Source of the DNA: Malurus cyaneus samueli
Taxonomy: Eukaryota > Chordata > Aves > Passeriformes > Maluridae
Assembly: GCA_009741485.1 (NCBI GenBank)
Contig: CM019218.1
Location: 47,910,377-47,974,376, forward strand
Reading direction: 5' to 3'
DNA length: 64,000 bases
In this document: positions 49,386-59,533 of the stretch, piece by piece
Position numbering within the stretch: the stretch's first letter is position 1
Layout: every line of letters starts with the position of its first letter
Program-made: the position numbers and the translations under genes
The notes under the pieces: generated by a model
The model's input: only the letters and a program-made list of their open reading frames with translations
What the model was told of the DNA's origin: nothing
Database searches by the model: none

Positions 49386-52300
49386 TTGGCTGACACCACA
49401 CAGAAGCTCGGCCAGGTCAGAGGCTCAGAACTCTGCGCAGCTGATGCCGCCTGCGTTACACACCAACCCTGCTAGATTTCACACATCTCTGGTGACCTAA
49501 AACTTGATACTAATTTTCTGCACAAACATTTTGGGTTTGATTTCACATATCGGTATTAGTTTCAGGGTGTACTCCAGAGAATGCAGCTCCATTTTCACCA
49601 GGTCGATATTGAAATGATTTTACCTAATCAAACGCAGTACAAAACCTTACAGGTTTGCTCTGCTTTTCTGAAATGCCATCAGTGCCCAAATATAAAGTGA
49701 CAAATTGGGGGCCCACGTCTTTTATCCTTCGTCCTGCAACTCTCAATCCATTTTCAGACAAGTCATCTGTTGTCTCCAATGGCTCTCATAAGGATTGCAG
49801 GATCAGACGCTTCGCTACCAAGATCAACAGCAGCGTTTCACTCATCTCAGTCTTTTAATCTGAGAAAACATTTCATTTCTGCTTTAATGATACTTCTTCC
49901 TCCCCTTTACAACTGATACAACGGTACTCTAAAGAGCATGATAGCAGGCTCAAGTTATATATCCTTAATACTGATTTTTAATTAGATTCCTTATCCCCAG
50001 CTGAAGTGGCTTTTCCTTCCCCCTTCATTCACAATACTTAATCCTAACAGTCCTTGAGAATATTTGATGTTAAATGCACCATTTTGCATTGAACTGTTTT
50101 CATCTAATGCTTCGAACAACTCCTGTTTCCTGGTGATACTAGTTTGCAAGTGTTGAATATGTATTTTAGCGTAAGAGTGCAACCACCATAAATAACCATT
50201 TTCTTTTAGAAGTGTCACAAGCTAAAAATGAGGAGGACTTTATCCCAAAGATTAAAGTGTAATAGTTAAAAGCATCCATGCAAAAACCAACAAAACCACA
50301 GGCTTTTCTAGATTTGAGATTCTTTAATACTTTCAAAATACTATTGGCCTCCATCAGAAAATGGTGAACTCCAAAAACCTATCTTTCTGTTTGCATAATT
50401 TTCAATCCTGTCACCTTCAAAAAGGACAAGCTTACCCCAAAATATATGGTACATTTCAACTTAAACTATTTGGCAACTACAGGAAAAGGACGGGTTTTGA
50501 TAAAAATGAAGTTAGTCATTGTCTGTCACAGCTGACTTCTGCAGCAGAGCAAAGTAGCAGACATAATGCACTCATGAAAAAATACGCAGTACTGGATCAA
50601 TGTACATTTTATTCCTTTACTGCTCCATCATGTCATAGAGGCTGAATTACTCTCTGTGCAAACAGATTTTTTTAAACACTTTATCTGCTTACTCATTTCA
50701 CACACCAACAATTTAAAAAAAGTTTTCTAACCCCCAACACATTTGTACAGCAATTTAAGTCAACTACAATTAACACAATCTGTTGGAATTAATCATGCTA
50801 CCTGATGTCAGTTTACTTTTTTAAGCAGAAATCTGGTCTTTGTGATCAAAACATTTACGTATTTGAGAAATTTCTTAACTCTCATTATCTCGAAATCTAT
50901 AAATGCGCTGCACGGTGCGTAGGTTGGCTTGCCCACAGCAAATTCGGCACTGATTTATGCAGTGGAACTGACTAAAACGCAAGCCTTTAAGTTTTCTCTT
51001 TCAACCCTTCTCTCCCCCACCCCTCTCGTCCCTCTTCTCTCAGTTCCTAACATTTGTTCAGGGAAGATACCTGCCAAAGTTCCGCTGTGAACCAGTCTTT
51101 TCTAATATCAAGTCATGTTGCATCAGTCAAGTTATATTATGTCATTTCAAACACACAAAATGCTGTTACCTCCCTGACATAACTTGACGTGATGCCACAA
51201 CACATTAAGTCAAAAACATTATTATTGCTGTTATTTTTCCAGTCTGCCCCTTCATCCTCAATGATATCTGTGAAGACCGACAGAAAAGTATTATTGAGTC
51301 TCTACTACTTCTCAGCACCACAGAGCATGCTTGCCAAGGAGCATTTTCGCTCACAAACCCGGAGTGGAAACACAAATCCGCAGTTATCACACTGCTGGGG
51401 CGAGCCTGGGGCTGGCACATACCCCAAAAGCCCTGAGCTGAAAGGGTGGGCAGCTGCCTCTGAGGCCATGGCCACGGCCCAGCTTCCCAAGTAGCCTTCA
51501 GGGATGCAAAAACAAGAGGCTACATTTCTACAAGGCAGCAAGTGTCCTCCTTGCGATGCACCAGGACTTCTGGGAGGGGTAATCCTGAAATCCTGCCTTC
51601 TCTATGCAGTAGTAAGTATGAATACCCCCACCGCTGCCAGAAACCTCAAAAGAAAACCCCTCAAAGAAAAACCCTACATGGCAAAGCCTCTTAAATCAAG
51701 GGGAGGATTGGATAGTAGCCACAACGCTGGGATTTTTAGATGGTAAAAACCAGACCAGCTTCTGGGAAAAAGAAAAAAACACAGGGGGAAAAAAAGGCCA
51801 TTTATGGGAGTAAAACAGACCCATTTTTATTAACAAGCTCATTCAAGCTTGATTTCAAAAGGAATTGGTTTAGTAGCAAAAGATTCCATTTTAGTCTATT
51901 TGTAACCTATGCAGGTCCAGCATCCCTTTTAACATTCACAGATGAGCGGGCAAGTGGAGCCCATTTGAAGCAGGCAGAAAGAAACTTATAAAGGTAAAAT
52001 AACCTCTTCCTAAAAAGAGTTCCTTCTCTGAGTCTCATCTCCTGTCCCCCATTTCTCCAGTGCATCTTTAAAAGTGACCATAATTTCTCTTCAAACATAA
52101 CAACTCCATCAACAGCACAGGAGATTCCTAGGCATTACGGCATCTTGTTGCTCTGATCTTCACATACCTCTCATCAGGGGTTTGTTTCCTACTTTACTCT
52201 TTTTTTAAGTGCACCCCAGACTAATTTCCTCTTTACCCCTATCACTGCCACCATTATTCCCTTTTATACAGCTGCTCATGAAATCTCCTGGAAGGAGGCT

Positions 52301-53039
52301 GTTGAGAACTGTCTGGATAATCAGCGGCTCTAGTTTCATTTCCTTACAGCACTGTCACGCCGGCCCCGAGCTCCTCGTGTATAATGAGTATGTCTGTGAC
52401 ACTTGAAAGAGTCCAAACACCCCTATTAGGAAACCCTCTTCAGATCTCGGTCTTTCCTCGCAGCTCACCTGTGCCTCTCACCCCTGCGATGGAGGCAGCA
52501 TCCGGCTGGCAGCCTGTCAATCACACAGAAACAGACACAGGTTGGCAGGTACCCCCGACAGAGTCACCTGGATGAAGACATCACCCGGTTATTATTATTA
52601 AGGGGTATTAACAGAGACGGTAAGAGCCCTTCCTCCCTTTTCCTCCAACAGCTGAGCAAAATTCAGGGGGCTTTTGCAATGCAGATCACCCCTGGAAATG
52701 AGGTCAGAGAGAAACGCAAACCCTGCTCCCCACACCACTAAGAAATTACCCGTGTTTAATTCCTTGGTCGTTACTTAACCTTTTTACCTTAGTGCATAGG
52801 GAGTGCTGGATGAGAAAAGTCTTTATACTTTTATCTCTGACCAGTTAGATAAGTTCATTCTCTCTTCTCCAACACACGCGCTTTCCGCTGGAGCACTACA
52901 GACCCTATTAATAACACTACATCAGTTTACTTCAGAGGGCTTCAAGAAACTGGAGGAAAAAAAAGATGCTGGGAGAGGGATTCTCCGAGGGCCCAGAGAC
53001 ATGTGACCGGAGTGCAGCGAGCTCCCTCCCCACGCACCT
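49386..53039 (-). other. LMO1: Spacer between the two LMO1 promoters
   Basis: For transcripts from the distal promoter this is intronic. It is AT-rich, with no exon, RNA gene or mobile element that I can support. The open frames in it are short and domain-free. Confidence 0.75.
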
Positions 53040-53209
53040 CTCTGGGGCAGTGAGCATTTAACCTTGTGGCTGTCAGCGCTCCGGCCCCGTCCCACACGGC
53101 CGATGGCACAACCAGCCCGGGACTGCTCTTCGTGTCCCGTCCCACTCGGCGGTGTCGCGGCGGGCGGACTCTCCCCGTTCTGAGGCAGAAACTCCACATC
53201 AAAAGAAAA

Positions 53210-53242
53210 GGGGAAGGGAAAAGGGGTAGAGGGAAGGGGGGG
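53210..53242 (+). other. Predicted G-quadruplex motif near the distal promoter
   Basis: GGGG, GGG, GGGG, GGG and a seven-G run are separated by 2-4 base purine-rich loops on the plus strand (template strand for LMO1), about 600 bp into the distal transcript's first intron. Confidence 0.6.
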
Positions 53243-53824
53243 AGAAAAAGAAAGCAGCGAAGGAGAGCATCTCCCACTTGTCTCTTCAGCCTGGCGTCCA
53301 CTTTTCCGAGTTGCAGCCCCCCGCCAGCCCGACACAGGGACGTTCTGTGGCGATTTCCACGAGCACGCAGGGCCGCCCTGCCCGCAGCGGGAGCGCGGGG
53401 CGGTATTCGGGCACCCGCGGCCTCGGCAGCCGGCGGGGACACACGCTGAGGCTACCGGCGCTGATGGCGGCCCGGTGACGGGGCTGCGGGTGTCACACAC
53501 TGCCCCGCCGGCCGCGGCGCGCAGCGGGGCCATCGCCAGCCGCGCCGCGTCCCCGGCGCGGTCACCGCCGCTCCGCCCGGCCGGGGACACCCACACCGCC
53601 CGCCCGGCCCGGCCACTGCGGAGAGCGACCCGGGGCTGCCGCGGGGCCGCCGTCCGGGCGTGCCCGGACCCCTTTGTGAGCGGAGCGGTGCGGGACGGGC
53701 CGGCAGCGGCGTCCTGCCGCGGCTCCCGACCGCGCCGCCTCCCTCCGTGCCCCGTCCGTCTCTCCCCGCCCGCCGCCGGGGCACCCGGGCGGGAGCGGCG
53801 GCCCGCCGCCCCGATCCCACCTAC

Positions 53825-53846
53825 CGTCCTCCTTGTCCAGCACCAT
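53825..53846 (-). CDS. LMO1: LMO1 distal alternative first exon, coding MVLDKEDG
   Basis: On the minus strand, ATGGTGCTGGACAAGGAG then GACG is followed by the donor GTAGGTGGG. It encodes Met-Val-Leu-Asp-Lys-Glu-Asp and the first base of Gly. The start context is strong (GACAATGG: A at -3, G at +4). Splicing to exon 2 removes 43,380 bp and gives a protein one residue shorter at the N-terminus than the proximal form, 155 residues if the C-terminal exons match other vertebrates. The open frame reads on into intron without the splice, so the donor, not a stop codon, defines the end. It is a duplicate of 48623-48647, 5,202 bp away between equivalent ATGs. Confidence 0.95.
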
Positions 53847-53866
53847 TGTCCCGGGCGCCGAGGGCA

Positions 53867-53883
53867 GCCGCCGCCGCCGCCGC
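53867..53883 (-). repeat. LMO1: CGG-type triplet run in the distal 5'UTR
   Basis: About five to six GCC units on the plus strand, read as CGG/GGC on the mRNA strand, ending about 20 bases before the distal start codon. Its place in the leader follows from proximity to the ATG. It may form structure that affects scanning, or vary in length between individuals. Confidence 0.75.
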
Positions 53884-54214
53884 TCCGGCTCCTTGGGGCG
53901 CTCCCCCTCCAGCCGCCGCTCCGGGCACCGGGGTGCTGCCGAGGCGGGGGCAGCGGCGCGGCCGCCCCGGCGCTGCCCGGACGTGAGTTCGGAGCGGGTC
54001 TGCGGCGGACTACGGCCGCGCTGGACGCCGGAGAGCTGGAGCCGGGCTGCCGCACCAGCCGCCTCGGCCCCGGCCCCGCCGCCGCAGCTCGAGTGCCAGT
54101 TTAGGGATCAAAGAAGAGGGGAGGGGGGGCAGAGGAAAAAGGTAAGGGAGGACCAGTATCGGGGGCTACTCCCCCTGCTCCGTCCTTCCCCAACCTGCGC
54201 TGTCAAAAATTGTC

Positions 54215-54484
54215 TTAATGTAATCGCGTGTGATCGCTCACAACCTCTCTCCCCTTTGCTGTTGCTACTGCAAGAGCTTTCCAGGCTTCTAAAGTGCTTT
54301 TCTCTTGATTTCACTCTAAATCTAAATTATATTCAAAGGAAGGGGGGTGGGAGGCGAGGAAAGATGTGAACCTATCACTGAAAGCAAAAGCACTTGCCGC
54401 CTGCCTCGCTCGCTCGCTCTCTCTCTCAATTTATGTGCTTTGCACTCTCTCCTGCTGCTGAATAAATGCACACATTTCCCAGGG
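54215..54484 (-). promoter_or_regulatory. LMO1: Distal promoter block, duplicate of the proximal block
   Basis: The block lies 369-638 bp upstream of the distal start codon. Plus-strand order: TTAATGTAAT (54215), GCTGTTGCTACTGC (about 54259), a TAAAGTGCTTTT box (about 54290), TCTAAATCTAAATTATATTC (about 54318) and TGAATAAATGCACACATTTC followed by CCAGGG (54459-54484). These match 48992-49206 box for box; the last box agrees at 24 of 26 positions. The distal copy is longer by inserts, chiefly the CT-rich tract at 54405-54427. Homology of non-coding sequence this far from the exon implies that a whole promoter unit was duplicated and the boxes were then kept. Confidence 0.75.
54405..54427 (+). 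repeat. CGCT/CT simple repeat inside the distal block
   Basis: (CGCT)n passes into (CT)n; on the LMO1 sense strand it reads GAGAGAGAGAGCGAGCGAGC. It is absent from the proximal copy of the block, so it expanded or was lost after duplication. GA-rich tracts near starts can bind GAGA-type factors, but no function is shown. Confidence 0.8.
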
Positions 54485-54490
54485 ACCCTC

Positions 54491-57400
54491 AGATTCCCCT
54501 GTTAATTAAATCAATTCATTATGCTCAGATCTGATTAGCAGCCCCTTCCCCCCCTCTTTGAATCAATTATTCAATACACAAACATAATTGCCTGTGCCAG
54601 AGGTGTCTAAGTATTAGCTTATTTAACTCCAAGGACACTAATTACCCCTAGGGCAAGGGAACTTTTCTCATTAATTCTGACAAAACACAAAAGCACAGTT
54701 AAAGTGTGTGTGTATATACGTGTGTGAGAGAGAAGATGAAGGAGTGTATAGCCGAGGAAAGGAGGCTTTAACACACGTGTTACTGTATAAATAAGCTAAA
54801 TTTTTCTTTTTACCTTCGCTTTAGATTTTTCCCCACATCTTATTTTCGCTAAACTTGTCCCGTCTGCCTCTCTGTTTTTAAAGTAAGGAACAGACTGGCA
54901 TTGCAATGGTGTCACTTCTGGAGTGAAAGTGCTCACATCCAAAACCAAAAAGAAAAGAGTATGTGGGGCTGACAGGGAGCAAAGCAGAATTTGAAAATAG
55001 TTTGCTAAAGCAGAAAAGTCTGTGGCAGATGATCTTCTGTACTTTAAAAACCTGTGAAAGGAGTAGCCCTCTGAAGCAGCAGGTAAGATGATACATAATC
55101 TAGTATGTACAGAGAACAGTTCTGAATTGTTTACCATTTGAATTAATGTCAGTGCCCACTATTAATGTACTTGCTTCCTACGTTTACCATAATGGGCTTG
55201 ATTTCCATTAGCTGAAGCTGGAATGCTAAAAAGAGCCTGGGCAAGACTGATGCAAACGGAGATCGACCATCATTGTAGTGTCTGAGACGCATGACTTCTG
55301 GCTGGCGTGTTACCCAAGTTTTACCTCTATGTGAACTTCCTTTAAATAAAAAAAAGGGTAAAAAAAAAAAAAGAAGTAGTAATTGATTCCCCCAAATTAG
55401 GTTTTTACTTTCTAAAGACCTTTATTGTTCATGTCCTCAATGTGCACAGAAGTATTGAAGATTTTCTTTTTGTTTCCTTAGGCAATGCATGAGCTGATCC
55501 ATTAATCCATTTGGCTTTATATATCAGGAAACTAATATTAGCTCAGCTCATCTATTAGCTTTTATTTAGGTCCCACCATGTTGCCTTTTTTTGGACTTTT
55601 CTTGAGGTCGTTCCCCTTGAGGGGAGCCAGATGATTTTTGATAGATTTTAGGGGAGATAGCGCTGCACATCGTCTCATGGGAACTGTCACATCCTCAGTT
55701 CCCCCTATTCACATTCACTCCTTCAAGATGCCCATTATTAAACCTGCCTGTTTGGCAATTCTACCCACTCCCTTTAAGGCACACCTCGCTCACATCATCT
55801 ATAGCCAAGGGGATCAAAAACCCCACAGGCACCTCCTCATCACCCCTACAATAAGGTAAACAAACCCACAGCTAAGACTGCTTGGCAACAAACAATAAAT
55901 ATGACTGGGAACATAAAGTTGTGTTTCATTAGTGCAGTATGTTTTTCTGGGAATACACACATATAAGGATAAAAATGCTTTCAGCTTTGCAACACAGCAA
56001 ACCCTGTTAATTCTCAGTTTTTTAATTTCCACTCTGTGGCACATACTGCACCCACAGGAACTTGGTCCTTCTAACTCCATGAATCTTTTTTTCTTTTTTC
56101 CTTTGAAAGAACACAGCAACACTTGAAAAATACTGACCTTGGAGAACATCGTGCATTGACTCATTTCTGAGCATGCTTTTGGTCCTAGAGCCAATTCCTT
56201 TCCTCATTGTGGCCAAGGAGACTTTCAGGTGCAAAGCCAGAATTTCAGGATCTTGGTATGCAACTCTTTTGCCTTAATTCTGAGCTTGCTACAGGGGTGG
56301 TGTAGTTTCATCTAAACACAGACTTAACGAGTGGTAGATGTTTGTCTGCACGCGCTGGAGCTCAAGGTCACTGTTGGGATGCCAAGGGTAGAACAGGAAG
56401 ACACTGAGGAAACAGAGGCTGACTTTGGTCTTGTTCTTCAGAAGTGATATTTGCACGTGAGCTGAGAGAGGTAATTGGGCATGAAAAAGAGGGAAAAAGT
56501 AAGAAAGAATTTTGCAAATGTGTAGGTGCATGAGAAAGCGTCTCATGAGGGGAGGAAAATAATGCCAAAACCACCAAAACATTCCATTCCCAAACACACA
56601 TCCTGCAGTTTAAACAGCCTGCTGCAATCCTACAGTTACAGTCATGGGGGTTTTTAGGTTTAAAGCTTTAATAAGGTGAAGAGAGAAACTCCAGTATAAA
56701 GGTCCCCTCTTTACATTAATTACTTTTTCTAGTGTAGTGAAGAATTGTCCTGGATGTGTTCCATTATATCTGCTCAGTGAGTACTTTCAGAGGAGTGAGA
56801 AAGTTTCAGTAATTTTTGAGCCTCCTTCACCCAGTAGATTAAAAGTCTCTTACAAAGAATTTTACCACACTTATTTTGTTAGTACCTTGACACTAGAGTG
56901 GAACAGCTAGATTACTCCTTTTAAAAGGACTTGGGTAGGTAACTGGCCCCATAACGAGTTACTGGGAATACCTGACATAGATCAGTGTCTGGGAATAAGC
57001 CTCAGTTCCCCAACCCTCCATTCTCCGGAACAAAGCACTGCGACAGCTCGCTGCTCGAGGAGGAGCAGACAATACTGTGGCTGAGGTGCCGGTTCATTAT
57101 TGATGTGTGTTGGTTTTTATTCAGTTATGGCACCTGACACACTCCCTGGCTGGGTGGTTCTGAGAAGCCATCACGCTCAATGCTGCAGAAACTCCAGGAA
57201 AAAGAGAACAGCTGTGCTCTGCCTAGGAAAGTTTCTGGTCTAATGCCAATTCCTGCTATTCCTGGTGTGTGAGGGAAGAGGCACACGGGAATAAACACAC
57301 CTTTGTGCAGCAAGGGCTAGGGCTCAGGCTTCTGGGTCTGACTTGAGGCTCTTGCTCACAAACTGCTCTTGCTTGTTTCCTTTTTGCTTGAGCACAAGTA

Positions 57401-59460
57401 AGAAAAAGGAAGTTTGTTAAGAACAACGCCCCATTCTTATGAAATTGCAAAGTCCACAATATACTTAAGTCAAGCCTTTAGCAGACCCATGAGGTTTCAT
57501 ATTATCCTATGCTTGAATGAGGCAGATGACTGGAGCAAAAACCAGCTAATGACATGAAACTTCTCCTTTCAGTCTCTCTTAATTAAGGACTTGGTTAATG
57601 TTTCAGTGTTGGGAATTATAGAGCTTCATCAGGGCGGTTAATATGTTTTTTTATTTTATCTTTTAGCTGACAGGATTAAAAAAAGAATTCAAAATAAAAG
57701 TGGAGGTGATTAAGTCACGTGTGGCAGTCAGAATTCCACAGTGGAGCAGCACCAGGCCATACCAAAGACTACCCTACACATGGTGAATTTAGCAGTGATT
57801 TTCAAAGTCAGACTTCTCAGCAGATGAGACTTTGGTCTGCCAGTTTAGACACATTTATTTCTTGAATTCACACAAATAACCAAGACAACTTGCACAGATC
57901 TATACTAAATCAGCAACAAAATATCTCTGTATTTTTACCCATTTCAGAATCGCTTGCACCTACCTTGCTGGTGTCAGAAGAGAGTGACCACAACCCTGAC
58001 CTTACGCCACAATTCAACAGTCCTGTAAAGGAGGAAAATCACAAGTGCTCTGAAAAGTTATGTTCACACAGAACACGGGTGGCAGTTCAAAAGACCACTT
58101 AAATACATACCTGAGATCTACAGACCTCAATTATTTCTAAACTCTGGCTTGCTCTACTTCTCTGCCGATGCACTGTGAAAATAAATCCTCTATGCTGTTA
58201 CTATTTTTTGCGTGAAATGAATGTTAAATATTTTAATAAATATAGGCTATTCTTTAAAAAAGAAAATAGTGTATTAAAAATGCAGCATTTCCTTTGATAG
58301 AAGAAAATGGCAAAACTTCAAAAATAAAATCTCTAGAGGATGAGTTCTTTGCCAGTGTGGTATAAAGCTGAAACTTCAAGCCATTAGGCTTTACAATCTG
58401 TAATGACCTTTTAGAAAAATTTACAGGGGATAAATTAGTTATTCAGAAGTTTTGCTGCTCCTCTCCATAGCAAAAAGTTAAAAAGAGGGGTTTTTTTTCA
58501 ATAAAAGTAGCAAGATTTAAATTGTCATTTCTTGTTTTGTAAGAAGTTTAATGGGCAGGTTCTGCACTTCTCATGTCCAGAACAGCTCAGCTGCAATGAA
58601 ATCCATGAAGTTTCTTTCTATGTGAGAAACTGGCATCAAAAAGGTTTTGTGAATGGGTCTAAATTGCTGGGGGGTCAGGTTGGGTGTGACAGACTGCAGA
58701 TCTGCCAGCATGTCCCAGTACCAATGCAGCCGGAGCAAAGGGCAAGTCCAAGGACCCAAGTGAGTGGCTTTAGAGTAGGCCCTGACTAGGAGCTGGGCCA
58801 GGCTGAATTTCCCTGGGAAAACCACAAATAGAGGAGATCTATCTTTCCCAACAGGAGCCTCCTTTCTCCTTCTACCTCTTAAACCTCTCCAAGGCTCAGC
58901 TGAGACGTGTTCTTCCACTCGTATGGCCCATCAATTCTCAGCAGTGACGTTGAGGTTTCAATCCATATCAAGCTGAAGTTCAGCAAAAGTTTGGGAATGC
59001 ACTTTTAGCCCAACCTTTCTGAGCAAACCAACACATGGACTATGGTTGTCACACCTCTTCACACAGCACTGCCTGTGCACAGTTTATCTAAAGTAAGTGG
59101 AAAAGAATCCTTAACATACACACCCTAACAAAAAGACACCCTACTGACAATGTTTTCATAATGTCCCTCACTTTCATCTGAGTCAGTAATTTTTCTCTAC
59201 TTAAAAGTTCATTGCTACTGCAGTGTTCTCCTGGAGATAGTCCTCACCTGGGTGGCTGCAGACCTGAAAGACAGATCTGGCATCCATGCATCTGCCTCAG
59301 TTGTTTTTCAGAAGAATCCAGTGGGGCAGGGTCTGATTCTGGAATGACACATGGAGCAATGGGCTTGCTCTGTTCTGATCAGAGCTGATTGCTCCCATCC
59401 TGATGTCAAGCAGAGACCAATCAAATATGAGATTGGTGAACAAAAACAGAGCCATGGAGC
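54491..59460. other. 5' flanking DNA of LMO1, first part
   Basis: No supported gene. Contents: AT-rich sequence, a short TG/TA-rich run at about 54706-54730, and an A-rich run near 55348-55372. In mammals the gene upstream of LMO1 is STK33, but no kinase exon is recognisable on either strand here. The open frame at 58571-58918 (115 codons, minus) has no known domain and is judged chance. Confidence 0.65.
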
Positions 59461-59468
59461 TGCCTCTT

Positions 59469-59533
59469 CATCATCTCTTATGACCAGTTCTTCTTGAAAT
59501 GGCATCATCTCTTATGACCAGTTCTTCTTGAAA
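59469..59533 (+). repeat. Tandem duplication, 34-bp unit, about 1.9 copies
   Basis: A unit beginning CATCATCTCTTATGACCAG (59469-59502) is repeated at once at 59503-59533 with 31 of 31 bases identical before the match stops. Perfect identity points to a recent duplication in the 5' flank. Confidence 0.95.

Larger units (their letters stand above)
53040..54110 (-). promoter_or_regulatory. LMO1: CpG island over the distal LMO1 promoter and first exon
   Basis: About 1 kb of very high GC with dense CpG, in contrast with AT-rich flanks. It covers the distal first exon, its 5'UTR side and the first part of the intron. It includes numerous GC-box-like CCGCCC/GGGCGG motifs. Long open frames on both strands here (up to 377 codons at 52922-54055) arise from lack of stop codons in GC-rich DNA and do not follow the LMO1 frame. 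CpG-island promoters of this type are typical of developmental regulators and often Polycomb-controlled (general knowledge). Confidence 0.85.

Noticed and set aside
52922..54055. 377-codon open frame on the minus strand over the CpG island
   Set aside because: It is out of frame with the LMO1 first exon. It consists of Arg, Pro, Gly and Ala-rich sequence typical of stop-poor GC-rich DNA, and has no domain.
53475..54369. Overlapping plus-strand open frames (209 and 178 codons) in the CpG island
   Set aside because: They are antisense shadows of the island's composition with low-complexity Arg/Pro/Ala sequence; nothing indicates an antisense gene.
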